From the NCBI GenBank assembly GCA_000697665.1, contig KL197735.1:360689-424688 (forward strand): a DNA stretch of 64,000 bases, written 5' to 3'. A model generated the notes under the pieces. The model had not been told where the DNA came from and ran no database searches. It was given only the letters and a program-made list of their open reading frames with translations. This DNA is from Jaapia argillacea MUCL 33604 (lineage: Eukaryota; Basidiomycota; Agaricomycetes; Jaapiales; Jaapiaceae). Below are positions 44,401 through 56,889 of the stretch, in pieces. Made by a program: the position numbers and the translations under genes. Every line of letters begins with the position of its first letter. The stretch's first letter is position 1.

Positions 44401-44438
44401 TACCTCGTCTCCCGGATGACAAGCCGTTGTTTAACTGA
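41420..44438 (+). CDS. Conserved fungal protein of unknown function, multi-exon
   Basis: ATG at 41420 (MGDSADMLTDQQRQ), then about 15 short exons with GT-AG introns of 45-70 nt. Recognisable pieces: VLDLKSFDPYDANG; LSPSGKSVMRSYITALDRLIP; MKWLSAIDPGQKKSHLE; a coiled-coil-prone exon KARAYSAALEIARKDYHTV; VEYHFGK; LRGCLLTTDDAAEYGGVRL; VNISFECMRVDITRPWL HAELFFDHEI (43512-43593); LSPGPQFLGRLMDP; GLFPMFPT then an intron then FILAANVVLEFKG; VGYGPFAISTAYS; ITINAPQIIGWVSS; LPALPRLPDDKPLFN and a stop at 44436-44438. I recognise the C-terminal motif series (RPWxxAELF ... FPMFPTxFxLAANVV ... APQIIGW) as a widespread fungal family without an assigned function. No signal peptide or TM segment seen. A truncated paralogue follows. 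Confidence 0.75.
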
Positions 44439-45038
44439 AGTAGCCACTAACAGCACGGCCGCACCGCGACCACCAGAAGAGCCATCCAAGGTCGACAAAA
44501 CCCCTGCCCCACCACCCGAAGGCAACAAAGTTGAGGAAGCTGCTTAAGTGGGACATATCCATGCAGGGTGCGGCTTTGGACTCGAAGGATAGTCCACGAT
44601 CTCTTCTCTCTCAATCGATCTTGTTTACGTCGCAGTATTCCCGAAATTTCGATTCGTTCTCGGCCAAAAAGTTTCCTGGTCCTTGCTCCCGGTCCATTGC
44701 TCCAATCCATCATGGGCTCCACTGCTTCCATGATTGGTGATGTTCAGCATCGCCGTAAAACTTATTATTCAACTCAGGGCTTAGTGCAGAACCTTTCAGG
44801 CTTCGAGTACTGTAGTCATAACCAGAAAATTGGAACGGCACGACTTGAGAGTCAAAAACGAGGCAAGATCTGAGCCTGACGGGAAGAGCATAACTTAGTG
44901 GAGTATGTAGATCAAGCAGAACCAACTTTGAAAGTTCCCGCACAGTGCCCCAAGTATCGACCAGGGCGAGGCTCCCGACGGGCTCAGGCTTCAACCTCAA
45001 CACTAGTGACTAGTGTTGAGCTTACTTAACCGATCGAC
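44439..45038. other. Spacer between the two paralogues
   Basis: A frame overlapping the end of the upstream gene encodes a Pro/Glu-rich tail (TAAPRPPEEPSKVDKTPAPP, about 44455-44545) that could be an alternative 3' exon. The rest is unassigned. Confidence 0.4.
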
Positions 45039-46890
45039 ATGTCCGACATTCCAGAAGCGCTCGCAAAGGAGCCGCCTCAGGCATCTTTCTCCTCATCAGA
45101 GCCTTCTGTTGTCTATACTGATTGCCCTCGCAGCCCCGGTCGGAGACGAACACCAGTGTCCCATCCCACAGCGATTTTGCGATTAGTACCAGGCCCGCAA
45201 CTCACCAGGTGTGGTGATTTTTTTGAACCTCACAAGCCAATTCTGATTCTCGAGTCTCTTGCAGTCCTCGGCTGGCATCACTCCTGGTGAGTTCGATTGG
45301 CCCCGATATGCTCGGTTCTACTTACATATCCCCCGGGAAGAAAAGCTCTTCCAAACAGATAGCTTGGAGACACATGCAGCACTTTCCCCTATAGTTGCCC
45401 CCGAGGCCATGTTATCGGGCGAAACCACCGCCCTCAAAACTTACCAGGTATTTAATCACGGAATCACTCGCGAACCCGCGAATTGATGGACGATCACTGG
45501 CAACAGCTTGGTCGTGTTCGAAAGGGAGTAGCGCAATCATATACGAATGCTTTGGATCGACTTGTTCCAGGCAGAGATTCTAACAAAGAGGGTGGAACGA
45601 GACTCACAGGCCCGAAGGCGGCTCCTGGCGTCAACTGGTATAGTGGAACCCTCGGTGGGCGAACTCTCCTCACCCATACTCTCCCCGGGACTGGAAGATA
45701 TGATGAAGCAACGAAATGGCTCACTACCGTCGACCCTTCGACGAACAAGACATATATCGACCAATATCGGGTCTGTGAAAGTGAGCCTACTTCTCGGATT
45801 CGTTGGATCATTAAAGTGCCCTGGCTGACTGGTTCTATTGTAGCGGAGTACAGAGCGGCCATGGAAAGGAGCGCGAATGCTCATGCAGATGCACTTGCAA
45901 GGGCCAAAAGGATGCACGATTGTGTCGCTGATCAGACAAGCGCTTATGATGGTTCGTCCACGACAACTCTTCATTAAATTCTGCCATCTAACCTCATGAT
46001 CTCTCAGCCTGGACCAAGGTTGGTTTTCTTTTCTGCTCGAAATTTGATGAGTATTTCATGGACATCGTCAGACAGTTGGTCAGGTTCGTGTCATGTTCGT
46101 TCTACCGAGGTTCGAGGGTCGTTTGTGGAGAGCTGATGTCATCCTGTCTACCGTACGTAGGGTTATGAGAACAGTTGTCAAGCAGCGCTTAAGAAGTATT
46201 GCTGTCCTCCGGCCGGCGCCCCGCTCCTACCTAGTATCTGAGATGACTTTTCTCCAGGTGGCTCACCATAGGTCAAAAGTGGGTTTAGTATGATGGATCT
46301 AGTCCTCGTAGACTCCATAACACATTTCCACCGTAGGGAAAGAGTCGAATTCACGTTAGCCCAGGTTCGTATTAGCCTGCTGTGCATTTCTGAGTTCTGA
46401 GCTCAATTCAATAGCTGGAAAGTTCTGGTCTTACGTCCAGGATTGATGATCGCAAGGTGAGACCTTGGTTACTTCAAAAGCCTCCACGACGACTTATCAC
46501 TTGAATTAACAGGGCGACCTTCGTGGTCAATTTCCTACTGGAGATGATGCTGGCGGCGTGAGGCTCAACCCCGATAATGTGAGTATGACCACTCGCCCTC
46601 GTCCGCATGACCAAGTTGGCTGCAAGCTCTGCAGTGACGAGGGGCAAGTTGTCCAAGAATAGTATTGGGACCGATGTATCTAGGAGGGCAGTGGTCGCGT
46701 AACACGGAGACTATCAACAGGACGCAATGCTGAAACTACTTTCGATTGATGAAAGGGATGTCTGACATGGGATTGAGGTCGGGATTATGGCAACCTTGTT
46801 GGAGTGGGTGAAGGCCCTATCGGATCGCGGTTCCGTTACACCAAAGCAACGGTCATATTAAAGACTTATCGTGACTATACAGTGGTACTA
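45039..46890 (+). pseudogene. Truncated paralogue of the upstream unknown-function gene
   Basis: The same exon series as 41420-44438 can be followed: MSDIPEALAKEP; VAQSYTNALDRLVPG; ATKWLTTVDPSTNKTYIDQY; EYRAAMERSANAHADAL; then ERVEFTLAQ, TSRIDDRK (about 46435), LRGQFPTGDDAGGVRLNPDN (about 46510-46575) and NLVGVGEGPIG (about 46795). The C-terminal half of the family is absent. It is replaced by the 3' end of the convergent F-box gene, which begins at 46894. The missing half includes the RPWxxAELF and APQIIGW motifs. Confidence 0.65.
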
Positions 46891-46893
46891 ACC

Positions 46894-48491
46894 TCACGGT
46901 CGGTCGCCTCGCGCCTTTTGATCCCGAATGATCAAAGGAATAGCGTCGAGTATCTCTCGAACCAAATCCCAACTTTCGTCGTCACACAATGGGTCCAAGG
47001 TGACTTGGGGGAACAACCGATGCAAAAGAGTTGCGACCCATACGGGAGAGGTTTCCTTCCGCTTCTCCAGAAGGACTTCCAATCGCTTCAGGCGGTGGCC
47101 GAGAACTGGTACGACGCCCATGTCGGGTCCGACGATGGATCGTGTGTCGAAGGAAATGGACAACTCAGTAAGCTTGTGACAATGCGTCGCCAGGTGGCAC
47201 AAACTGAGTATGGTTGGCGAAACGCCGTCGTCCCCATCCGCGAATAGGGAGAGTCTGTCCAGATTTGGCCACGCCTTTGCCATGGTTTCAATTTGCTCGT
47301 CGGTGAATCTGGCGAAAGGGCCAGGAAGGGTAAGATCGAAGGATTCTATTTGACTGAGATAGAGGAAGGGCTGCACGAGTCGGATTCCAATGATGTGAAC
47401 ATATCTCCCTTCGGTGAAGACTCGCATGCGACGCAGCGAATGTCCGAACCTCTTCGATACATATATCATCAATTCCTCGTACGAAGGGGTATCATCTGAA
47501 TCAGGCCGTTGAAGCGGTGGTGAATAGCCTTCGGTGCTGAAATCCGTCACATCCTTAACATAAGGCATCGCGTCGAGAGTGTGGATTGGTAAAGTTTCTG
47601 GTATTTCTACGTGGGAGGATACGAAGAGTGAATCCAGTACTTCGAGACTATTCCGAGTTGCACGGGCACTGCAACACCACCCCAGGGTCCATAGCTGGAA
47701 TGAGGTCAAGGTTGGGAAAGAGGTGGGCAAAGCGCGGAGGGCGTCGAAAACATCCGGCGAATGCATAAAATCCAGCTCCAAGTGGGATAGGTTACGAAAT
47801 GTCGTGACCGAAGATAGAGTTGGCCAGCGCACGGTACTCAAGCCCGCGATCTTCAAGGAGCTGATAGCACTGAAATCCCGTCCATGGAAGCGAGGGTTTC
47901 TTTGAATTGGATCTGGTGAGCCAAGACTTGGCGTGATGAGAGCGAGAAAACCACGGTGGAGATGGATGATGGGACCCAAAACCTAATGACGGAATAATCG
48001 AAATGATCGCACCAAACCACTTTGAGATTCGGTAGCAAAGTTGAAGGCGTGGTGATGCGGGGGTTGAGCTGATTACGGATACAATCTTGGTAGTATAAAT
48101 CGATCGTGCGGACGCGACATGCATACTGCTGGAAGCGACTCCAGGCTCCGTCGGGAGTGGCATCTGCGTTATCCAGGATGTAGGTCAAATTTGAGCCCAG
48201 TAACTGAAATTTACACGGCTGACTCACGGAGCTTCGTGGGCCTGGAATGACTACCTCAGATGGCAGCAGAGCTAACAGCACCTTAACATCACATACGTGC
48301 GACCATAGGGCGTCCAGCGCAGGTCCTGTGAGTGGTTTGCCTGACAATGCAACCGGGTGAAGAAATTGTCGAGAGTCGGCCGTAAGGTGTGTTGGTGGCC
48401 ACCGACTCGTTTCACTGTAGGCCAGGCCACTAGAAATAATTTCATGGACGACGTCGTATACGCGCAGGGCGCGATGGACGGCGTCGGACAT
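46894..48491 (-). CDS. F-box protein of Agaricomycete type
   Basis: Starts MSDAVHRALRVYDVVHEII. The N-terminal 90 residues follow the F-box pattern of this fungal class (PLTGPALDALWSHVCDVKVLLALLP), predicting binding to Skp1 in an SCF ubiquitin ligase. The remainder is a degenerate LRR-like solenoid (LSHLELDFMHSP, LKRLEVLLEKRKE) that would choose the substrate. The reading frame changes between about 47990 and 47850, which needs either one intron (candidate acceptor GGATTTCAG at about 47867) or a frameshift. Ends ...DQKARGDRP at 46894. Many such genes exist per Agaricomycete genome and most have unknown targets. Confidence 0.7.
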
Positions 48492-48668
48492 AGTGGTGGG
48501 AGCTGAGAACGATGTCGCGATGCGTCATAATTCACGTGTGGCCTTTCGCAATGACCGTGCAATTTCTCCCCTTCGTTCCGGGTTTATTTCTCATGTTCAT
48601 GGACGCACTTGACCAGTAACAATCTGGGGACACCGTTCAAGTCCTTGCTCAGGTGGACTTCCCCAGAA

Positions 48669-51413
48669 ATGACCTCGCTGATCCGACGACAGCTCGGAGC
48701 AAAGGCCTTTTCGACAATTGGGAGATCCGTCATTTCGCCTCGTCTGCGGCCCACACACTCATGTGCCTCCTTGTGCGCATCGCGGACACCCCAAATAGTA
48801 TCCATAGGGAAGAGGAGCGTACCCGTATCACTAGTATCTCGGGCCTATCAAAACTTAGCATCACAATCCCCGAAGCCTTCAAACACGGAGGAGGTCTCGA
48901 CTTCTAAACCAACCGATCCCAAGAAACCAACGCCAAACGAGAAGGGTGATACACACCCCACCCAGGCGGAGCAGAGACGGGTAGACTGGAATATCATCAA
49001 GAAGCTGAGTCGTGAACTTTGGCCTCCGAATGATTGGTCCGTCCGAGGGAGAGTGCTTTTCGGAATTGGGTGCCTGGTATTTGGAAAGGTGTGTCGTCTC
49101 TTCTCTATTGTTGCCACTGCCCTTCCTTTGTGGTCTGACTGGTGGTTTTTTTGTAATCCAGCTGTTGAACGTTCAGGTCCCGTTGCTTTTCAAAAACATT
49201 ATCGACGCCTTAAACATCGACATCGCGGATGGTTCCACCGTCTGGATCATCTGTGGGACTCTGGTATTGGGATGTAAGCATGATCCGTCCGAACTTCATC
49301 GACCAACATCTAACCTCCTTGTCTCGTTTAGATGGCGCTGCTCGTGTCGGTGCATCCCTCTCTGCAGAGCTCCTCAACGCAGTTTTCGCCTCAGTTGGTC
49401 AACGTGCCATTCGCAAAGTTGCTCGAGAAACTTTCGAACACCTACTTCATCTGGACCTCAAATTCCATCTCTCGCGACAAACTGGAGGTTTGACTCGGGC
49501 AATTGATCGGGGTACCAAGTGCGATCTTCAGCCTCCTCCACTATGATTCTTTGTTTCTGACATTGGGCGAAGGGGTATCACTTTTCTCCTCCAATCTATC
49601 ATATTTCGCATCGCACCTACAGCATTGGAGATATCTTTGGTTTGCGGTATTTTGGTTCGATCCCACTTCTTGTTTGCTGTTCTCCGGTAATATACTAACA
49701 TAATCACTAGACTTATAAATTCGGATGGGATTTCGCTGCGATCACTCTTGCAACGATGGCTGCGTATACATGGTTCACAGTCAGGACAACTTCTTGGAGG
49801 TAACTGTGGCTTTCTTTTGCTTTTTGCCTCTCCCCGTCTGATTTCAAGATGAGAACGCGATTCCGACGTGAAGCGAACTCAGCAGATAACAAGGCAGCTT
49901 CTACAGCGGTCGATTCCCTCATCAATTATGAAGCAGTCAAAGTCAGTCGACGCGTCTTTCTATCGCGCTTTCTCCCTAGAACTGCATTTTATGTTGATAT
50001 CCGGCCACTTCTCAGCACTTCAACAATGAACCCTACGAAATCGCTCAATATGATAAGCATCTCTCAGCCTACGAGAAATCATCCATCAAGATTGCAACGT
50101 CTTTGGCATATTTGAATTCTGGACAGAATGTCATTTTCTCGACTGCGTTAACAGCGATGATGTTCCTCGCTGCGCAGGGTGTCGTCAAAGGTTTGCTCGC
50201 TCTTTCGTCTCCTTCATCCTCTCGGTTGCATTTTAATCCTTATTCTGACTGAATCTGTCATCATCCTTGTTGAATAGGTACGATGACCGTTGGAGACCTT
50301 GTCATGGTCAACCAGCTCGTGTTCCAGCTGTCCTTGCCACTTAACTTCTTGGGAACCGTATATCGAGAGATGAGGCAGAGTCTACTGGATATGGAGGTTC
50401 TGTTCAACCTCACATCGCAGAACCAGCCCCGCAAAGTGAGGACACATTTCATCCCTGGAGGTCTTCCTCTTCATGGTACACTATTCTATAGGACTCGCCC
50501 AACGCTCAGCCATTACACTTCAAAGGAGGATCCATTCGCTTCGAGAACGTGAACTTCGCATACCATCCTGATCGTCCAATTTTCCGTGACCTATCTTTCA
50601 CCATACCAGCAGGCAAGAAGGTCGCCATCGTTGGTCCTTCGGGTTGCGGAAAATCTACAATCTTCCGTCTGCTCTACCGATTCTACGAACCAAGTTCTGG
50701 ACGAATCATAATCGATGACCAGGATATCCATGAAGTTCAGATCGACAGCCTACGGAAGGTCGTTGGAGTCGTACCGCAAGATACACCACTGTTCCATGCA
50801 GATATCATGCATAATGTGCGGTACGGAAGGCTGGATGCCACAGACGAGGAAGTCATGGAGGCGGCGAAGAAAGCTAACGTTCACCGGACGGTTGCCAGCC
50901 TTCCGGAAGGGTATGCTACGAAGGTAGGAGAAAGAGGTTTGATGATCAGTGGAGGAGAGAAACAGAGGTTGGCCATTGCGAGAGTTTTGTTGAAGGACCC
51001 TCCGATTTTGTTCTTTGATGAGGCGGTGAGTTATTCATCTCAATGAAGTCGGCAGGCTGAAGCTGATAATGCCGAAAGACTTCGGCGTTGGACGCTCACA
51101 CGGAAAATGAATTGATGCGGAACGTGGATTCGATTCTTCTCGACAAAGCCCGAACAAGCATATTCATCGCTCATCGATTACGGACGATCTCAGAATCAGG
51201 TACCGAGCTTCATTTCACCTGTCTTACATTCCGTTATTAACGGTTTGCGCAATAGACTTGATCATAGTCCTGAAAGACGGTCAAGTTGCGGAACAGGGAA
51301 CCCACGATGAACTCTTGAAGTTGGGTGGTTTGTATTATCGAATGTGGGGCCAACAAGCTTCAGAATCTTTCATTGAGGAGGCGGAAGAGGATGAGGAGCA
51401 GTCTAAAGTTTGA
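48669..51413 (+). CDS. ATM1: Mitochondrial ABC half-transporter Atm1 (ABCB7 family)
   Basis: Exports a glutathione/sulfur-containing compound from the mitochondrial matrix that is required for cytosolic Fe-S protein assembly; it acts as a homodimer in the inner membrane. ATG at 48669 gives an Arg-rich, acid-free presequence ([20 protein letters not shown]) suited to mitochondrial import. Exons then encode six TM helices ([22 protein letters not shown]-like loop as [50 protein letters not shown]) and the nucleotide-binding domain: [15 protein letters not shown], Walker [11 protein letters not shown]-loop VVPQDTPLF, signature [13 protein letters not shown], Walker B ILFFDEA, H-loop IAHRLRTI. 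At least ten introns are needed, all with canonical sites inspected. Stop at 51411-51413. The sequence order and length fit Atm1 throughout; highly conserved single-copy gene. Confidence 0.95.
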
Positions 51414-52199
51414 AGCTCTGATCGATCGACCGGCTACAATTTGATGCTTCGGCACATCTCCGTTGTTTGCTTCCGTGACGTTATCCCGAGGCAAAACACT
51501 CGAACCCAAACCTTGGGAAGGCACATTTCAACAACTATCCATGTCTATACCTCTGTCTCTGATTCATCACCCTTGACACGAGAGAGTGTTGACCGAGAAT
51601 AATTACGGTGCATTGAGATCAGTTTGACAATGTCATAGCCTTCTTCTCCACCCTCCTTTCTGACTCTCTGTTCCCAGCTGCTCCATAAAAGTAACGTTGA
51701 CCAACTATCGGATGGGAGTCCCGGATGCATGGTGAGCCTCAAAAGTTCTAAAGTCCTCGGAAGTTTTATGATACGCCCACTTCGCCCACCATCGGCTGCC
51801 ACGTTCACTCCTAAGTTCGTCACGATGAGGCGACCTACAGCCGTAACACGATCGACTCTTTCACTGGACCCTGACGGCCTGTGCATCGGCTCCGTCCCAC
51901 CGACCGACCTCAAGAATGTTGCCAATGCCAACTCAATACTCCAGGACGGAGGGTTACGTATCGCGGAACGTGCTTCACCCATTCTGGCATCGATTCGGTT
52001 GCCATCTCATTGAGTTGGAATCGCAGTTAGCACGGACGCTTTCGTCTTCTACTGTGCTCATTTACAATTTGGGTGAATGATCTAACCGTAAGGTTTGCGT
52101 TCACAAGCCTCTCGCCCGCCGTTGACTAGGGTGGTTGTAGGTCATCGTTTAACAAAGGCTTGGTCCTGAACCCCCTCTTCAACGTTCCAGGAGCTGAAA
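51414..52199. other. 5' spacer of the DUF6533 array, unit 1
   Basis: No gene. 51880-52100 recurs upstream of unit 2 (about 54890-55030) and unit 3 (about 62600-62780), for example GATGTTGCCAATGCCAACTC, so it belongs to the tandem unit and probably contains the promoter. Confidence 0.55.
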
Positions 52200-53698
52200 A
52201 TGGCTGATTCCAGTGACCTCGCAAAGGCCATCCTAGAGGTGCAACAAGTCAACTATTGCTCGCGTATGCCTCCCTGCAATGTGAATCATGGCAGGAGCAC
52301 TGACCAACCAATTGTATCGCAGTCTCATCGATCGCGTTCTTAATCTGGGATGTCTGTATCACCTTTGGAGACGAAGTAAACTACATCTGGAGGTATGATT
52401 TCTCCGGCACCCAATATGCTTTCGTCACCTAAAGGTTGTGGCATCGCTAGGCAGTCGAATCGATCCCCCATTAAATACCTCTTCCTCTTCACGCGATATT
52501 TTTCAGTCGTCGGTCAAATGTGAGCATCGTATTTCGCCCGGGAATGGCCTCCTCATCGTATCTCAGGATATTCTTCTTGCGCTCACTCGGTTTCTTCTGG
52601 ACGCCTCCAATCCCGAGAGCCATATGCCAGGCATGGTTCATCGCCCAAAGCCTGTGGACGGCCTTATTGATCATAGCCGTCGAGCTGATATTTGGTATAA
52701 GAGGTAAGCATTCAACGTCCCCATAAGTTTTATCCTGCCGTCTGAACTGCGCCGCGATAGTCTACGCCCTTTATCAGAGCAGCCGATGGATTCGGAATCT
52801 GCTGTTATTTGTTTTTGCCTGCGACTTCCTGGTCGTGTTCATCACGTTTGCTGTGATGATTCCCAAATTCCAATATTACGACAACTGTTTTCCTTTCACC
52901 AAAACCAGTGATTTCGGATTCTTAAGGATAATGACGTGAGTTACCCACTGCCTACACACTCTCGTGTCAGATTTATAGTCTCATACATACAGTGTAACCC
53001 CAATCTCAGTTCAAACTGTGTTGATTCTGCTCACCTTGGTTAAAGCCATCCCCTCAATTCGAAACGCCACCCACAAAACACCCTTGGTTTTGGTTGTAGC
53101 CCGGGATGGCACTTGGGCCTACCTCTTGATATCCGGCAAGTCATGCGGGTCATGTATTCATGGCCACAAAATGCTGAAGTCCGAACTAGTTTTCATCCTG
53201 TTCAACGGATTCTTCTACGATGTCCTCTCACTACTGCCACGGTCTCTCATCCTGAGGTTTGTCGTCCCGCCAATGGTAAGTGTTCACACACAATATTAAT
53301 TCGTAAACCCCTAGCTGGTTTATGACCGTACTCTCGTTTTCGGTGAGTCGAACCACCCATCTACCGACTCGTCTTCTCACAACTCACCCATCCCCACGCA
53401 CCCCCCCAGAGCTGTCGACTCATCCTCAACATTGCCAAGCTAGGAGACCGGGAGACCACCGCAAATCTGGACCACGAGCACTTCCCAGAGTTTACCAGCG
53501 ACCTCCAGATGGGGGAGTTGCATGAGATGGAGTCGACAGTCAATCGCGACGCACCCTTGGGCAGCCCAGATACTCCAAATGGAGTTCCGAGTGATGTCGA
53601 AGAGATTTCTGCTTCGCCGCATTTAGAATTACAGGTAAGTCAAGTCCTGATTTTGAACGTCTATCTCAACCCTAGCATAAATCTAGGAGTCAGTATGA
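52200..53698 (+). CDS. DUF6533 multi-pass membrane protein, array unit 1
   Basis: ATG at 52200 (MADSSDLAKAILEVQQ). Exon 2 carries the DUF6533 signature FLIWDVCITFGDEVNYIWR. Then come SPIKYLFLFTRYFSVVGQM, WFIAQSLWTALLIIAVELIF, NLLLFVFACDFLVVFITFAV, TVLILLTLV, RDGTWAYLLIS and SCRLILNIAKL, giving about six or seven hydrophobic segments as is usual for the family. The cytosolic tail (FTSDLQMGELHEMESTVN...SPHLELQ) joins by GTAAGTC...CTAG to a two-codon-plus-stop last exon (53687-53698). That exon is also preserved downstream of unit 2. Function of the family is unknown. Introns: 52267-52320, 52395-52451, 52518-52565, 52703-52752 and others by motif. Confidence 0.82.
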
Positions 53699-55099
53699 TA
53701 ACTGTATACCTCCTGTATAGTTATGGGGCTGAAAAATGGTCGACTGAGGTGTGTATTCGCTGCACCCATACCTATACCCGTATCCTCGTTGATCTTGTTG
53801 CCCATTTCATCGATGATCAAAGGAGAATTGTTGTCTGCTCCGACTTGTTCGCTTATTATCATCAGTGCTACTTGTATAACACTCGCTGTGACTGTCGTAT
53901 ACTGGAATCACATTTATTGTTCCACAGGCATCAAATAACTAATGGGTCCCGACAGCAACTTCTAATCAATGATGGGTTGGACCCGGGAGGTCAGAGTTGG
54001 CGAAATTTTGGGCTTCAGTGTACGGCAATGAAAGTAAAGGTTCGAAGCGAGTCAGCAGCACAAATGGCGGATGAAAGAGATAAAATGGGACACAGTAATC
54101 ATCATCATGCTCGACCGACTCGTTTAAAACCTCACTGCACAGTGTACAATTATTATTACTTACAGCCACCCTTGGCTCGACTCGACTCTGGGTCAATGGA
54201 GTCAAACTCAAGGATGCGGGCATGACAGGGTTGTCGATGGTTCCGGGCAGATCAGACGAGTGCTTGGCGGTGGTGGTGGTCGGTCGTCACATCGTATTCA
54301 CGAGCGGGAGGTTGCAAGGGGCGAGTAGAGAGAGGAGTTCACGGTCTTGGCCTCTAGCGGCTAGGAGGATGTTGTTCGAGTGGGGAATGGAAGAGGAATG
54401 GGTATTGGGAGTGTACGCAAGCTCGACGATGGGTCGGGCGACCTACGGCGGAAGCATAGAGTAAGTTAGCACACCTCTTGAGAGAAGGAAATCGACCCCA
54501 GTTTGCGTCACATCCAAAAGGTGCAAAGCCTCATGCAATGGCTCCCCTTAACACCTGCAGGCTACAACACGTAGATAGCTAGATAGTTATCAATCTAGGT
54601 CACCCCAAGAGACGATCCGATCACCGTCCACGTAGAAAGGACGGCGGGCGTCTATTTGAAGGAGACATCCCCCAGACTCCTCCAGCAACATTCTCAGCGC
54701 TAGTAAACGGCTGCCAAGGCAATCAAAACAACAAAATATGCGTACCGAGAGAGAGAGAGAGAGAGAGAGAACCAAGTTGTGGTCAACGATACAGACGATA
54801 CATTTGTCCTGAACCTATTACTTAACCTCGATCGGCTTTAACTTGACCCTGACTGCCGACGGCGCGGCCTCGTCAAGGCGGCCTGTCCATCGGCTCCGCC
54901 AACCTCGAGGATGTCGCCAATGCCAACTCAATATTGCTCCAGGACGGAGCGTTACGTATCACTGAACGAACTTCAGGCATTGACTCGGTTGCCATCTAAT
55001 TGGGTTGGAACAGCACGGACGCTTTCTTCGACAAGCTCATTGCATCGGCTGGCAGTGTCTTGGTCCTGACCCTCCTGTTCAACGTTCCCGGAGTTGGAA
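53699..55099. repeat. Duplicated spacer D1 (core 53950-54780)
   Basis: The core matches 61365-62310 (shared ATGGGACACAGTAATCAT and TTTAAAACCTCACTG). On the minus strand both copies show a weak split frame with a motif AAxGQDREL (about 54365-54330 and 61760-61725) that is faintly WD-repeat-like; the two copies break at different places. I treat it as a degenerate gene remnant, identity uncertain. A (GA)12 microsatellite lies at 54747-54770. Confidence 0.6.
54747..54770. repeat. (GA)12 microsatellite
   Basis: Uninterrupted GA dinucleotide run; the equivalent place in the other spacer copy (about 62300) has only GAGAGAGAAG, so it expanded after duplication. Confidence 0.95.
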
Positions 55100-56529
55100 A
55101 TGGCTGACTCCAGTGACCTGGTAAAGGCCATCGTGGAGACGCAACAAGTCAACTACTGCTCACGTACGCCTTCTCTGCAATGTAATGGCAGGGACACTGA
55201 CCAATCAATTGTATCGCAGTCTCATCACTTGCGTTCTTGATCTGGGATGTCTGTATCACATTTGGAGACGAAGTAAACTACATCTGGAGGTGTGATTTCT
55301 CCGCCATTCAATATGGCCTTCGTCAGCTCAAGGTTGAGGCATCGTTAGGCAGTCGAATCGATCCCCCATTAAGTGGCTCTTTCTCTTCACGCGATACGTT
55401 TCGGTCGTCGGTCAGATGTGAGCATCGTATTTCGCTCAAGAACGGCCACCTCATCGCATCCCAGGATATTCTTCTTGCGCACACTCGGTTTCTTTTGGAC
55501 GCCTCCAACACCAAGAGCCATATGCCACCCATGGTTCATCGCACAAAGCCTCTGGACGGCCATTTTGATCATTGCCGTCGAACTGATAATTGGTATAAGA
55601 GGTAAGCACTCAAGACCGCCATAAGTTTTATCCTGCCGTCTGACCTGCGCCGCAATAGTCTACGCCCTTTATCAGAGCAGTCGATGGATACGGAATCTGC
55701 TGTTATTTGTTTTTGCCTGCGACTTCCTGGTCGTGTTCATCACGTTTGCTGTGATGATTCCCAAATTCCAATATGACGACAACTGTTTTCCGTTCATCAA
55801 CGCCAATAGTTTAGGATTCTTAAGAATAATGACGTGAGTTCCCAACTACCTACTACATTTTCTTATGTGGGATTTGTAGTCTCATTCATACAGCGTAACC
55901 CCAATCTCAGTTCAAACTGTGTTGACTCTGCTCACCTTGGTCAGAGCCATCCCTTCAATTCGAAACTCCCCCCACAAAACACCCTTGGTTTTAGTTGTAG
56001 TTCGGGACGGCACTTGGGCCTACATTTTGATATCCGGCAAGTCATGCCGGTCATATGGTCACGACCACAAAATGCTGAAGTCAGAACTAGTTTTCAACTT
56101 GTTCAATGGATTATTCTATGATGTCCTCTCACTACTGCCACGGTCTCTCATCCTGAGGTTTGTCGTCCCACCCATGGTAAGTCTTCACGCCCAAGATTAA
56201 TTCGTAAATCCCTAGCTGGTTTATGACCGTACTCTCGTTTTCAGTGAGTCGAACCACCCCTCTACCGTCTCGTCTTCTCATAACCCACCCATCCCCACGC
56301 ACCCTTCCAGAGCTGCCGGCTCATCCTTAATATCGCCAAGCTAAGAGATCGGGAGACTACCGCAGATCGAGACCGCGAGCACTTCCCGGAGTTTACCAGC
56401 AACCTCCAGTTTGGGGAGGAGTTGTATGAAATGGAGTCGACAGCCAATCGCGACGCACCCTCCGCCCGCCCGCATACCCCAATGGAGTTCGGAGAGATGT
56501 CGAAGAGATTTCTGCCTCGCCGCATTTAG
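55100..56529 (+). CDS. DUF6533 multi-pass membrane protein, array unit 2
   Basis: Closely similar to unit 1 over all exons: MADSSDLVKAIVETQQ, FLIWDVCITFGDEVNYIW, a third exon SPIKWLFLFTRYVSVVGQM, FVFACDFLVVFITFAVMIP, LVLVVVRDGTWAYILIS and CRLILNIAKLRDRE. Splice sites are conserved. The C-terminal tail is out of frame relative to unit 1: an indel near 56480 turns the ending into ...GEMSKRFLPRRI and a stop at 56527-56529. The membrane core is intact, so the protein may work with a different, basic tail, or be at an early stage of decay. Confidence 0.78.
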
Positions 56530-56889
56530 GATGACAGGTAAGTCAACCTCACTTTCAACGTCTATCTCAACTCTAGCATAAATCTAGGAGTCAGCATGAT
56601 AACTGTATACCTCGGTCTAGTGACGGGTCTGAAAAATGGTGAACCGAGGTGTGTATCCCCTGCATCCATACCTATGTCCGGATCCTCGTTGATGATCAAG
56701 GGAGAATTGTTGTCTGCTCCGACGTTGTTCGCTTATTATCATCAGTGCTGCTTGTAAAAAACTCTCGCTGTGACTGTCGTGTTTGTTGAGGGGACTGTGA
56801 GACCCAATGTCTTATGTCGGACCATCGTATACTGGACTCACATTTATTGGCCAACGAGCATTAAACAAATAGTGGGTCCTGACAACGAC

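Noticed and set aside
45494-45974. 122- and 145-aa minus-strand frames
   Set aside because: Antisense to exons that are conserved between the two unknown-function paralogues.
51545-51982. 145-aa minus-strand frame upstream of DUF6533 unit 1
   Set aside because: The sequence recurs before other units with shifted frames, so it is spacer/promoter rather than coding.
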